The notes beneath the pieces were generated by a model, which saw nothing but the letters and a program-made list of their open reading frames with translations, was not told the origin of the DNA and ran no database searches. A stretch of DNA of 64,000 bases. Source: Casp-actino8 sp039800005 (GTDB lineage: Bacteria > Actinomycetota > Acidimicrobiia > Acidimicrobiales > Ilumatobacteraceae). The stretch is from contig JBDLRN010000031.1 of NCBI GenBank assembly GCA_039800005.1, positions 56,160-120,159 on the forward strand, in the 5' to 3' direction. Position numbers and translations under genes: made by a program. Below are positions 23,856 through 33,762 of this stretch, piece by piece; the stretch's first letter is position 1; each line of letters starts with the position of its first letter.

Positions 23856-24620
23856 TCAGGCTTTGCCGAGAGCGCGCAATGCGTCGTCGGCCAACTCGCG
23901 CCGACACACCAGGAAATCGGGAAGCCACAGATCGGGGTGGTTGTACTCGAGAGGGGAGCCGTCGATGCGACTCACGTGCAATCCGGCGGCCAGGGCCACT
24001 GCGGCCGGCGCGGCGGTGTCCCACTGGTACATGCCGCCGTCGTGCACGTACACGTCGGCTTCGCCCATGACCACGGCCATTGTCTTGGCCCCGGCGGAGC
24101 CGAGTCGGGCCACCAGGCAGTCGAGTGATCGGGCCACTGCGACCGCGGCGTAGGTGTTGCGATTGCGCGAGGTGACGAGGACCGGTTGCGGACGTTCGTA
24201 GGGCGGTAACTGCTCGGGCGGGTCGGCGGCGAAGGTCTTGCCGAGAGATGGCATGGCCACCGCCCCGGCCGTGAGCGAGCCGCACTCCCACAGGGCCACG
24301 TGGACCGCCCAGTCCCAGCGGGGCGGCTCGGCGAATTCGCTGGTGCCGTCGATGGGATCGATGATCCACACGCGGTCGGCAGCCAGTCGGCGACGGTCGT
24401 CGGCGGCTTCTTCCGACAACACGACGTCGTCGGGGCGAGCGGCCCGCAAGGCGTCGACGAGGAAGCGGTGCCCGGCGACGTCGCCTTCGTCCTTCATGTC
24501 CCAGTAGTGCACGCCCTCGGCGTCGAGTTCGTCGCGCAAGGTGAGCAGCATCGAGCCGGCTTCGGTGGCGACTCGGGTGGCGAGTTGCTGGTCGGTCTCG
24601 TTCGAAGCGGCCGACGTCAC
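23856..24620 (-). CDS. inositol monophosphatase/CysQ-family phosphatase
   Basis: 254 aa lithium-sensitive phosphatase superfamily protein. The metal motif WIIDPIDGTSEF follows LSEEAADD, and MYQWDTAAPAAVALAAGLHVSRIDG is the C-terminal W-D motif. Close relatives hydrolyse 3'-phosphoadenosine 5'-phosphate (CysQ) or inositol/histidinol phosphates, and the sequence does not clearly separate these; the N-terminal length favours a CysQ-like assignment. The GTG at 24620 overlaps the stop of the 105-aa membrane protein (GTGA), so translation is coupled. The operon is ettA, membrane protein, phosphatase. Confidence 0.82.
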   Translation of the reverse strand: MTSAASNETDQQLATRVATEAGSMLLTLRDELDAEGVHYWDMKDEGDVAGHRFLVDALRAARPDDVVLSEEAADDRRRLAADRVWIIDPIDGTSEFAEPPRWDWAVHVALWECGSLTAGAVAMPSLGKTFAADPPEQLPPYERPQPVLVTSRNRNTYAAVAVARSLDCLVARLGSAGAKTMAVVMGEADVYVHDGGMYQWDTAAPAAVALAAGLHVSRIDGSPLEYNHPDLWLPDFLVCRRELADDALRALGKA

Positions 24621-24934
24621 GAGTCGCGGCCCAACTTCAGCGACAGTCGCACCAGTTCGCGTACTGCGGCCTCGTCGGCACCGGCTTCGACCAGGGCCCG
24701 TACTCGAAGCTCGACCACTTCGGCATCGGCGTCGACGAACGCCGGATTGCGTCGGGTCGACGTGGTGGCGGAGACGGCGATGAGCACGATTGCGGTGACG
24801 GCGCTCACCATGCCGATGGTGACGACCCAACCCTCGTTGTTGCCGTTGATCGACGACACGATGAGGCCGGCGATGGACGCGACGAACACCACTCCGGAGA
24901 CGATGCGGATACCGGTGACGAGCGTCGAGCGCAT
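24617..24934 (-). CDS. small two-helix membrane protein of unknown function
   Basis: 105 aa. Two hydrophobic helices (about 8-28 and 37-57) are followed by a short Arg-rich turn and a C-terminal acidic/helical segment (VVELRVRALVEAGADEAAVR) ending in KLGRDS. I do not recognise the family. It starts three bases after the ettA stop and overlaps the phosphatase by GTGA, so it is firmly embedded in that operon. Confidence 0.75.
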   Translation of the reverse strand: MRSTLVTGIRIVSGVVFVASIAGLIVSSINGNNEGWVVTIGMVSAVTAIVLIAVSATTSTRRNPAFVDADAEVVELRVRALVEAGADEAAVRELVRLSLKLGRDS

Positions 24935-24937
24935 GGT

Positions 24938-26614
<1,677 letters not shown>

Positions 26615-26621
26615 TGGGGAA

Positions 26622-26627
26622 ACTCTA
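26622..26627 (-). promoter_or_regulatory. -10 hexamer TAGAGT for ettA
   Basis: It lies 7 bases before the GTG at 26614. Confidence 0.45.
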
Positions 26628-26708
26628 GTGAGGGGTCGGCTTCTTCGGGCAGGTCGACGGCCAGAGTGGGCCTCCGGCAGGGATCGCCACCTGTTCGGCC
26701 CTGATTGG

Positions 26709-26714
26709 TACCTT
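26709..26714 (+). promoter_or_regulatory. -10 hexamer TACCTT for the PuuD-like gene
   Basis: It predicts a leader of about 40 nt carrying a small hairpin (26725-26740) and the strong site GAGAAGGAG at 26746-26754. Confidence 0.35.
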
Positions 26715-26759
26715 GAGAGGGTCGGTGACGCAGTCGTCACGTCGTGAGAAGGAGTTCAC

Positions 26760-27521
26760 ATGGAAATCTTGGATCCGGACACTGGTCTGCCCGTCTTCGT
26801 TCGTGCGTTGCACGTCCTGGCGGGTGTCGCCTGGATCGGCTTGCTCTACTACTTCAACCTGGTTCAGGTGCCGGCCTTCGCGGCCTACGGCGACGAAGGT
26901 CGGGCTCGCAACATTTCGATCGACAAGGTCGCCCGTCGCGCGCTGTGGTGGTTCCGCTGGGCGGCTCTCACGACGCTCGTGCTCGGTCTGCTCATCATCG
27001 GTGTGACCGAGAATTACATGGAGGGCTTCATGTCGACCGAGTCGGCCTTCGGCCTCGGTCACAACGGCGCCATCTTCGTGGGCATGCTGCTCGGCATCCT
27101 CATGGCCGCCAACGTGTGGATGGTCATCTGGCCGAACCAGCGAGTGGTGCTCGCCAATGCCGTGAACGTGTTGGGCGGTGGCGAAGCCGACCCGAACGCA
27201 GCCGCCTCCGGTCGTCGTGCGCTGTTGGCCAGCCGTCAGAACTTCATCTTCTCGTTCTCGATGCTCTGGTTCATGGTGGGTGCAGCCCACATCTACCCCG
27301 GCAACTTCGACGTCGACTCGGCCGGCAAGGCCTGGACATTCGTGATCATCGCGGTGGTGATCGGCGGCATCCTTCAGCTCAACGCGTTGGGCAAGCTCGG
27401 TGGCACGGCGGCGACCAACAAGTTGCTGTGGCCCTACGAGAGCCACAAGAACGCCATGATCACCGGCGGTGTGCTCTTCGTCGTCCTCTACGTGCTGAGC
27501 GAGATCCTGCTCAAGGCTTGA
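26760..27521 (+). CDS. PuuD-like (urate hydroxylase N-terminal domain) membrane protein
   Basis: 253 aa with about six transmembrane helices. The opening RALHVLAGVAWIGLLYYFN and the segment NVWMVIWPNQR match the membrane domain of urate hydroxylase PuuD. His18, His101, His177 and His229 lie at or near helix ends and could ligate heme. Full PuuD proteins carry a C-terminal cytochrome c domain, which is absent here (no CxxCH). Function is therefore uncertain: a stand-alone membrane redox domain that may use another electron carrier. A strong ribosome binding site precedes the ATG. A cupredoxin gene converges on it. Confidence 0.75.
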   Translation: MEILDPDTGLPVFVRALHVLAGVAWIGLLYYFNLVQVPAFAAYGDEGRARNISIDKVARRALWWFRWAALTTLVLGLLIIGVTENYMEGFMSTESAFGLGHNGAIFVGMLLGILMAANVWMVIWPNQRVVLANAVNVLGGGEADPNAAASGRRALLASRQNFIFSFSMLWFMVGAAHIYPGNFDVDSAGKAWTFVIIAVVIGGILQLNALGKLGGTAATNKLLWPYESHKNAMITGGVLFVVLYVLSEILLKA

Positions 27522-27556
27522 TCCATCTGCACCCCGAGTCGTCTCGGGTCTCTCGA

Positions 27557-27584
27557 ACTGTGGCCGCCTTCGGGCGGCCACAGT
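27557..27584. terminator. 12-bp TTCG-loop hairpin between convergent genes
   Basis: Arms 27557-27568 and 27573-27584 are perfectly complementary around a TTCG loop. It lies 35 bases after the PuuD-like stop and 30 bases from the cupredoxin stop, so it may serve both strands. No T-run follows. Confidence 0.6.
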
Positions 27585-27610
27585 CGCGTCCGGGCGGCCA
27601 CAGTCGCGTC
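27571..27610. repeat. perfect 20-bp tandem duplication of a hairpin arm
   Basis: The 20-base unit at 27571-27590 is repeated exactly at 27591-27610. Each copy contains the right arm of the preceding hairpin, so the left arm can pair with either copy. Confidence 0.85.
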
Positions 27611-27614
27611 CGGA

Positions 27615-28001
27615 CTAGGAGACCGTGAGGGTCGACTTCATCGAGCCGTGACCCGGAACCGTGCAGTAGATGTAGTACTGGCCCGGATCGAGAGTGATGG
27701 TGCCCGAATCGGTGTCGCCCTTCTTGTTGATCACCAGTTCCAGGTCACCCACCACCTGATCGTCCTGGAGCACCACCAGGGTGTGCTTCACGTTGTCGTC
27801 GTTGGCCAGGAAGATCTCGATCTCGCCGGCGGGGGCGGTGTAGGCCGGAGCATCCCAACGGATGGTGGGAACGGCCTTCACGACCAGATCGGCCGAGGCG
27901 GGAATGGTGGTCTCGACGGTTTCGCTGCCTCCGCCACAGGCGGCCAGGGCGAGGAGCGGGGCGGCGAGGAGTGAGCGGGAGAAGACGGCTCGAGGGGTCA
28001 T
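27615..28001 (-). CDS. cupredoxin-domain copper lipoprotein
   Basis: 128 aa. A signal peptide ends in the lipobox L-A-A-C with Cys22. The mature part is a blue-copper fold with a complete type 1 site: His73 (KHTLVV), Cys113, His118 and Met121 in YYIYCTVPGHGSM. It should be a membrane-anchored extracytoplasmic electron carrier or copper-binding protein. The ATG is fixed by TACAGT 6 bases upstream. It converges on the PuuD-like gene and is divergent from kgd. A partner is not proven. Confidence 0.88.
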   Translation of the reverse strand: MTPRAVFSRSLLAAPLLALAACGGGSETVETTIPASADLVVKAVPTIRWDAPAYTAPAGEIEIFLANDDNVKHTLVVLQDDQVVGDLELVINKKGDTDSGTITLDPGQYYIYCTVPGHGSMKSTLTVS

Positions 28002-28007
28002 GCGCGA

Positions 28008-28013
28008 ACTGTA
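28008..28013 (-). promoter_or_regulatory. -10 hexamer TACAGT for the cupredoxin gene
   Basis: It lies 6 bases before the ATG at 28001. Confidence 0.45.
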
Positions 28014-28099
28014 CAGCGGGTCGCGAAATCACGGCTCGACGACGGCAGCTTTTCGCCCCCGGTGTGACGTTTCACCGCTGGTCGAACTGACCCAAGGGG

Positions 28100-28105
28100 T
28101 ACAGT
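28100..28105 (+). promoter_or_regulatory. -10 hexamer TACAGT for kgd
   Basis: It lies 7 bases before the GTG at 28113. Confidence 0.5.
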
Positions 28106-28112
28106 TTCTCGC

Positions 28113-31100
28113 GTGACCGAGACAGCTCCGGCCCCTGAGACAACCACCGATTTCGGCGCCAACAGTTGGCTCGTCGACGAGATGTACGACCAGTACCGAC
28201 GTGATCCGTCGTCGGTCGGTGAGTCGTGGCGGGAGTTCTTCTCCGACTACAAGTCGCTGGCCGAAGTGGCGGCGGCAGCGCCGGTCGTCGTACCCGCTCC
28301 GGTCGCGGCCGCGCCGACGGTGTCGGCGGCCGTGTCGTCGAACGGTTCGCCGGCTCCCGTCGCAGCGGCGACTCCGCAGCTCGTTCCCACTGCGCCCGAG
28401 GGCGAACCGATCCGCGGCGCCGGGGTCGCCATCGTGGCCAACATGGAGCGCAGCCTCGGCGTTCCCACTGCCACGAGTTTCCGCAACGTGCCGGCCAAGT
28501 TGCTCGAAGTCAACCGTCAGGTCATCAACGGCTACCGCTCGCGTCACGGCCTGAGCAAGGTGTCGTTCACGCACCTCATCGGCTACGCCATCGTGCGCGC
28601 CATCGCCGATGCCGTGCCGGTGATGAACAGTTCGTACGTCGAGGGATCCGACGGCAAGCCGCGGGTGATTCGCCACGAGCACGTCAACATCGGACTCGCC
28701 GTCGACGTGGCCAAGTCGGACGGTTCGCGAACACTGGTCGTCCCGGTGCTGCGCGAGGCCGACACGCTGAACTTCGCCGAGTTCCTCGTGGCGTACGACG
28801 ATCTCATTCGCAAGGTGAAGCAGAACAAACTGCAGGTGTCCGATTTCCAGGGCGCCACCATCAGCCTCACCAACCCGGGAACCATCGGCACCGTGCAGAG
28901 CGTGCCGCGCCTCATGCCGGGTCAGGGCGTGATCGTCGGAGTGGGCACGATCGACTACCCGGCCGAGTTCCAGGGAGCCGACGAACGCGCCCTCGGCACA
29001 CTCGGCATCTCCAAGGTGGTCACGGTCACCAGCACCTACGACCACCGCATCATCCAGGGTGCCGAGAGCGGACTCTTCCTCAAGTACGTGCACGAACTGC
29101 TGCTCGGTGAACACGGCTTCTACAAGTCGGTGTTCGCCAGCCTCGGCGTGCCGTACGAATCCGTCAAGTGGCGCACCGACCACAATCCGCTCGACAGCGA
29201 AGAGTCGATGCTCGAGAAGCAGATGCAGGTCGGCACGCTCATCCGCGTGCACCGCGTACGCGGCCACCTCATCGCCGACATCGATCCGTTGCGTTGGAAG
29301 GATCCGAAGATGCCGGTCGAACTCGACCCGGCCACCTACGGACTCACGATCTGGGACCTCGAGCGCGAGTTCCTCACCGGGGGTGTCGCCGGCATCGCGC
29401 GCATGACGCTCGGCGATCTGCTCGGTGTTCTGCGGGACGCTTACTGCCGAACTATCGGTGTCGAGTACATGCACATCCAGGACACCGAGGAGCAGCGCTG
29501 GATCCAGTCGCACTTCGAAGGGGTCGAGTTCCATCTTTCCAAGGACGACAAGCACCGCATCCTCGAACGATTGAACGCTGCCGAGGCCTTCGAGAAGTTC
29601 CTCGCCACCAAGTACGTCGGCACCAAGCGATTCGGCCTCGAAGGTGCCGAGAGCGTGATTCCGATCCTCGACGAGGTGCTCTCGCAGGCCGCCGACAATG
29701 GCCTGCATTCGTCGGTCATCGGCATGGCTCACCGCGGTCGACTCAACGTGCTCACCAACGTGATGGGCAAGAATCTCGAGTCGCTGTTCAAGCAATTCGA
29801 GGGTCACGTCGATCCCGACACCGTGCAGGGCTCGGGAGACGTGAAGTACCACCTCGGTGCGTCCGGTGTGCACCACAGCCCACAGGGCAACTCCATCAAG
29901 ATCGATCTGGCGTCCAACCCCAGTCACCTCGAGACGGTCGACCCCATCGTGCTCGGCATGGTGCGGGCCCAGCAGGACCAGATCGACCCGCCGGGTTCGT
30001 TCCCATCGTTGCCGATCCTCATCCACGGAGATGCGGCGTTCGCCGGACAGGGCGTGGTTCTCGAGTGCCTGGCCATGAGCGACATCATGGGTTACCGCGT
30101 CGGTGGAACCATCCACCTCATCATCAACAACCAGATCGGTTTCACGACCGCACCGCAGTTCGCCCGCTCGTCGATCTATTGCAGTGACGTGGCCAAGACC
30201 GTTCAGGCGCCGATCTTCCACGTGAACGGCGACGACCCCGAAGCGTGTCTTCGTGTGGCGCGACTCGCCTTCGAGTACCGCCAACGCTTCCACAAGGACG
30301 TCGTCATCGACATGGTGTGCTATCGCCGCCACGGTCACAACGAAGGTGACGATCCGAGTTACACGCAGCCGCTCATGTACAAGGCCATCGCTGAGAAGCG
30401 CAGCGTGCGCAAGCTCTATGTCGAATCGCTCGTGGGTCGCGGCGACATCACCCTCGAGGAAGCCGAGAAGGCGCTCGATGACTTTCAGGGCAAGTTGCAG
30501 GCTGCTCTCGACGAAACTCGAGCGCATGCGCCCGAGCCGATCAAGGTCGCCAAACCGCCGCGACCAGTCGGTGTGTTGCCGCACGTCGAAACCGGTGTGG
30601 AGCGGCCGATGCTCGACCGCGTGTTCACCAAGTTGACCGACTATCCGGCCGGCTTCACCGTTCACCCCAAGCTCGGTCGCCAGTTCGAGGCGCGCACCAA
30701 GTTGTACGAGCAGGGCGAGGTCGAATGGGCCACGGCCGAGGCGTTGGCCTTCGGTTCGCTCGCCATCGAAGGTCACCCGGTGCGTCTGGCCGGTGAAGAT
30801 TCGCGGCGCGGCACGTTCAGCCATCGTCACGCCGCTCTCATCGACAACCAGGACGAGCGGGTCTGGATCCCGCTCGCCGAACTCGAGAGTGCGCAGAAGT
30901 TCTGGGTCTACGACTCGCTGCTCAGCGAATACGCCGCGCTCGGCTTCGAGTACGGCTACGCCCACGCCAACCCCGAGGCGCTCGTTCTCTGGGAGGCGCA
31001 GTTCGGCGATTTCGTGAACGGTGCGCAGATCATCATCGACCAGTACTTGGTGGCCGCCGAGGACAAATGGGGTCAGCGCAACGGGTTGGTCATGCTGTTG

Positions 31101-31745
31101 CCGCACGGCTACGAGGGTCAGGGCCCCGAACACAGCTCGGCTCGGATCGAGCGGTTCCTCACCTTGTGCGCGGAAGACAACATTCAGGTGGTCAACGCCA
31201 CCACGGCCGCCCAGTACTTCCACGTGCTGCGTCGTCAGATGCACCGTGAGGTGCGCAAGCCACTCGTGATCTTCACGCCCAAGCAGCCGTTGCGCATGAA
31301 GGAGAGCCGCTCGCCGGTCTCGGCTCTCGAACACGGTTCGTTCCAGGAAGTGCTCGACGATCCCTTCGTCACCGATCCGTCGGCGGTCAAGCGTCTCGTG
31401 TTCTGCTCGGGCAAAGTGGCCTGGGACGCCATCGCCGAGCGCGACAAGCGCAATGCGCCGGTCGCGGTCGTTCGGGTCGAGCAGTTGTATCCGTTCCCCA
31501 TCGAGCAGATGTTCAATCTGCTCAGTCGCTACCCGAACGCCCGCGAGGTGGTCTGGTTGCAGGAAGAGCCGAGCAACATGGGTCCGTGGCACTTCGTCGA
31601 GCACCGGGTGTGGCGCGTGAAGGAGCAGGGCTACGACCTGCGGCACGTTGCTCGAGTGGCGAGCGGCAGCCCGGCCACCGGCTCGTCGACGGTGCATCAG
31701 CAAGAACTCGCCGACCTCATGGACGAGACGTTCGCCGGTTTCTGA
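28113..31745 (+). CDS. kgd: multifunctional 2-oxoglutarate dehydrogenase/decarboxylase (Kgd/OdhA type)
   Basis: 1210 aa TCA-cycle enzyme fusing an E2-like succinyltransferase core to the E1 thiamine enzyme, as in Mycobacterium Kgd and Corynebacterium OdhA. The N-terminal segment WLVDEMYDQYRRDPSSVGESW is the E1-type docking helix; an Ala/Pro/Val-rich linker (about 50-90) follows; the transferase core has TYDHRIIQGAESG with His311; the E1 part binds TPP through GDAAFAGQGVV and HLIINNQIGFTT. No lipoyl domain is present, so a separate lipoylated E2 must assist. The GTG start is fixed by TACAGT 7 bases upstream. OdhI/GarA-type regulators are not in the window. Confidence 0.96.
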   Translation: MTETAPAPETTTDFGANSWLVDEMYDQYRRDPSSVGESWREFFSDYKSLAEVAAAAPVVVPAPVAAAPTVSAAVSSNGSPAPVAAATPQLVPTAPEGEPIRGAGVAIVANMERSLGVPTATSFRNVPAKLLEVNRQVINGYRSRHGLSKVSFTHLIGYAIVRAIADAVPVMNSSYVEGSDGKPRVIRHEHVNIGLAVDVAKSDGSRTLVVPVLREADTLNFAEFLVAYDDLIRKVKQNKLQVSDFQGATISLTNPGTIGTVQSVPRLMPGQGVIVGVGTIDYPAEFQGADERALGTLGISKVVTVTSTYDHRIIQGAESGLFLKYVHELLLGEHGFYKSVFASLGVPYESVKWRTDHNPLDSEESMLEKQMQVGTLIRVHRVRGHLIADIDPLRWKDPKMPVELDPATYGLTIWDLEREFLTGGVAGIARMTLGDLLGVLRDAYCRTIGVEYMHIQDTEEQRWIQSHFEGVEFHLSKDDKHRILERLNAAEAFEKFLATKYVGTKRFGLEGAESVIPILDEVLSQAADNGLHSSVIGMAHRGRLNVLTNVMGKNLESLFKQFEGHVDPDTVQGSGDVKYHLGASGVHHSPQGNSIKIDLASNPSHLETVDPIVLGMVRAQQDQIDPPGSFPSLPILIHGDAAFAGQGVVLECLAMSDIMGYRVGGTIHLIINNQIGFTTAPQFARSSIYCSDVAKTVQAPIFHVNGDDPEACLRVARLAFEYRQRFHKDVVIDMVCYRRHGHNEGDDPSYTQPLMYKAIAEKRSVRKLYVESLVGRGDITLEEAEKALDDFQGKLQAALDETRAHAPEPIKVAKPPRPVGVLPHVETGVERPMLDRVFTKLTDYPAGFTVHPKLGRQFEARTKLYEQGEVEWATAEALAFGSLAIEGHPVRLAGEDSRRGTFSHRHAALIDNQDERVWIPLAELESAQKFWVYDSLLSEYAALGFEYGYAHANPEALVLWEAQFGDFVNGAQIIIDQYLVAAEDKWGQRNGLVMLLPHGYEGQGPEHSSARIERFLTLCAEDNIQVVNATTAAQYFHVLRRQMHREVRKPLVIFTPKQPLRMKESRSPVSALEHGSFQEVLDDPFVTDPSAVKRLVFCSGKVAWDAIAERDKRNAPVAVVRVEQLYPFPIEQMFNLLSRYPNAREVVWLQEEPSNMGPWHFVEHRVWRVKEQGYDLRHVARVASGSPATGSSTVHQQELADLMDETFAGF

Positions 31746-31757
31746 CCGTCCGGCGCC

Positions 31758-32444
31758 TCAGCGACGGCGAAGGTCGAGTCCGAGAATGCGTTCGAGGTCG
31801 CCGATCGCCTGATCGGCCGACACCACCTTGATCGTCGTCATGCCCATCGCGGCGGCCGGTTTCAGGTTCACGCCCAGGTCGTCGAGGAACACGCAGTGGC
31901 GCGGTTCGACGTCGAGTGTCGAGCAGGCGATCTCGTAGAAGCGTCGTTCCGGTTTGCGGACACCGACCTTGGAGCTCTCGATCACGGCGTCGAATCGTGC
32001 CATGACGTCCTGAATGGCCGTGTCGCGATCGGTCGACGGACGACGATCGCTCGTACCGGCGGAGTCGTCGTGGCTCATGTTGTTGGTGAGACAGGCCGTG
32101 CGAAAGCCGTGCGACCGGACGCAGTCGAGGGCGTGCACCATCTCGGGCCGGATATCTCCTCGGAGCAGCGACACGACGTCGGCCCCGCGGATCTCGTGTC
32201 CGCGTCGACGAGCCTCGTCGGCGAAGGCCGTGTCGAACTCGGCGACCGAGATCTCACTGCGCTCGAACCGGGCCCAGGCGTTGGTGTCGGGGTCGGTGGC
32301 GTTGATCGATCGAATGGTGTCGAGGGGCAGCCCCCGTTCGGCCTCGTACCGGTTGAAGGCCTCGAACGGGCTCGACAGGACGACCCCGCCGAAGTCCCAC
32401 AGGACGGCTCGAAGGGCCTGGTCAGAGGGGTTCTCAAGGGTCAC
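31758..32444 (-). CDS. HAD-superfamily hydrolase
   Basis: 228 aa HAD hydrolase of the YihX/epoxide-hydrolase-N-terminal-like group. Motif I is LWDFGGV with nucleophile Asp17 and Gly in place of the second Asp, motif II TNN, the conserved Lys in KVGVRKPERRFY, and motif IV FLDDLGVN. The missing second Asp is common in this subgroup but leaves the reaction uncertain. An insert rich in Asp/Ser/Arg follows TNN. The start is GTG with TACGAT 6 bases upstream. It converges on kgd with 12 bases between and no visible terminator. Confidence 0.88.
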   Translation of the reverse strand: MTLENPSDQALRAVLWDFGGVVLSSPFEAFNRYEAERGLPLDTIRSINATDPDTNAWARFERSEISVAEFDTAFADEARRRGHEIRGADVVSLLRGDIRPEMVHALDCVRSHGFRTACLTNNMSHDDSAGTSDRRPSTDRDTAIQDVMARFDAVIESSKVGVRKPERRFYEIACSTLDVEPRHCVFLDDLGVNLKPAAAMGMTTIKVVSADQAIGDLERILGLDLRRR

Positions 32445-32450
32445 AGGTAG

Positions 32451-32456
32451 ATCGTA
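32451..32456 (-). promoter_or_regulatory. -10 hexamer TACGAT for the HAD gene
   Basis: It lies 6 bases before the GTG at 32444. Confidence 0.45.
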
Positions 32457-32500
32457 GGGCGATCACCCCCACCTGCGTCGACCAGTGGTTGACTAGTCCC

Positions 32501-33757
32501 ATGGCTCGCCACGTGGTCGTCGACGGATCCAACATCGCCACCGAGGGGCGGACCAAGCCCAGTCTCAAGCAGTTGAACGAAGCGGTGATGGCCTTCATGG
32601 CCGAGAATCCCAAGGACACGATCACCGTGATCGTCGACGCCACCTTCGGACACCGGATCGATCGCAAGGAGGTCACCGAGTTCGACGAGGCCATCGCCAA
32701 CAACGAATTGGTCGCGCCGCCGGCTGGAACCGTGGGTCGCGGCGACGCTTTCGTGCTCATGATCGCGCAGAAGGTCGGGGCCAGCATCCTGTCGAACGAC
32801 AGTTATCAGGAGTTCCACGGCCAGTATCCGTGGCTCTTCCACGAAGGTCGATTGATCGGCGGCAAGCCGGTTCCCCACGTCGGGTGGGTGTTCGTGAATC
32901 GCACACCCGTGCGCGGTGAGAAGAGTCGGCGGGCGAGTGCCGGCAAGGCGTTGCCCAAGGTCAGCCCGGAAGCCATGAAGCCCATGCCGGTTCCCAAGGC
33001 GCCGCCGCCCGGTGCGAGTCTCGGCAAGAAGAAGGCCGGCAAGGGAGAAGCGTCACGAAAGCACGCGACGCCCGTCAAGCACGAGACACCGGCCAAGGCC
33101 GTGGCGAAGGCTGGCCCGGCCAAGGCCTCCGGAACGCGCGACTCGGCGCCCAAAGCGGTCAACGAGATCATTCCGTTCCTGCATTTTCTCGAGAAGCATC
33201 CCATTGGTTCGGTGGTGAAGGGGCGCGTCGAGAGTTACTCGTCGCACGGCGCGTACGTGCAGATCGGCGACGTGCTCGGCTACGTGCCGCTCCGACTCAT
33301 GGGTGATCCGCCGCCGCGCGCGGCGCGCGACGTGATGTCACTCGGAGATCAGGTGTCGCTCGAGGTCGTGTCGGTGGTGGCGTCGCGTCGCAGCATCGAC
33401 TTGAAGCCGAGTACCAAGAAGGCCGGTGAGAAGGAGGCCGCCCCGTCCAAGGCGACTCCCAAGGCGGACGAGAAGAAGAAGGCGGCCGCCAAGAAGGCTT
33501 CTCCGAAGAAGGCCGTCGAGAAGAAGGCGGCCGCGCCGAAGAAGGCCGTCGAGAAGAAGATCGCGGCTCCGAAGAAGACGACCGCCAAGAAGGCGGCGGC
33601 GCCGAAGAGGGCAGTGGCGCCGAAGAAGGCAGTGGCGAAGAAGATCGAGGCTCCGAAGAAGACGACCCCCAAGAAGGCGGCGGCCAAGAAGACGGCAGGG
33701 CCGAAGAAAGCAGTTGGTGCCAAGGCCACGACTCGATCGACGTCGACCAAGAAGTAG
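32501..33757 (+). CDS. NYN-domain ribonuclease-like protein with S1 domain and lysine-rich tail
   Basis: 418 aa. Residues 1-125 match the Zc3h12a-like NYN/PIN RNase fold: VVVDGSN with the first Asp, VIVDATFG, GRGDAFVLMIAQKVGASILSNDSY and an acidic pocket. A Lys/Pro/Ala linker leads to an S1 RNA-binding domain (about 230-300: GSVVKGRVESYSSHGAYVQIG). Residues 305-418 are a histone-H1-like tail of K/A/P repeats, nearly all lysines coded AAG. Likely an RNA-processing enzyme held on nucleic acid by its tail. The ATG at 32501 is used; an in-frame TTG lies at 32489. xthA follows after 5 bases. Confidence 0.8.
   Translation: MARHVVVDGSNIATEGRTKPSLKQLNEAVMAFMAENPKDTITVIVDATFGHRIDRKEVTEFDEAIANNELVAPPAGTVGRGDAFVLMIAQKVGASILSNDSYQEFHGQYPWLFHEGRLIGGKPVPHVGWVFVNRTPVRGEKSRRASAGKALPKVSPEAMKPMPVPKAPPPGASLGKKKAGKGEASRKHATPVKHETPAKAVAKAGPAKASGTRDSAPKAVNEIIPFLHFLEKHPIGSVVKGRVESYSSHGAYVQIGDVLGYVPLRLMGDPPPRAARDVMSLGDQVSLEVVSVVASRRSIDLKPSTKKAGEKEAAPSKATPKADEKKKAAAKKASPKKAVEKKAAAPKKAVEKKIAAPKKTTAKKAAAPKRAVAPKKAVAKKIEAPKKTTPKKAAAKKTAGPKKAVGAKATTRSTSTKK
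33417..33754 (+). repeat. low-complexity Lys/Ala/Pro-coding repeat
   Basis: Degenerate AAGAAGRCC-type units encode K-K-A/T-x-A-P repeats of the NYN-S1 protein's tail. Copy number is likely to vary between strains. Confidence 0.8.
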
Positions 33758-33762
33758 GCGTC

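Noticed and set aside
27571..27610. Tandem repeat as a CRISPR or attachment site
   Set aside because: Only two units with no spacers and no cas genes, integrase or tRNA nearby.
28029..31703. 1224-codon open frame antisense to kgd
   Set aside because: It lies wholly on the opposite strand of a strongly conserved gene, has low-complexity Arg/His/Val-rich translation and no recognisable motif. GC-rich codon use keeps antisense frames open.
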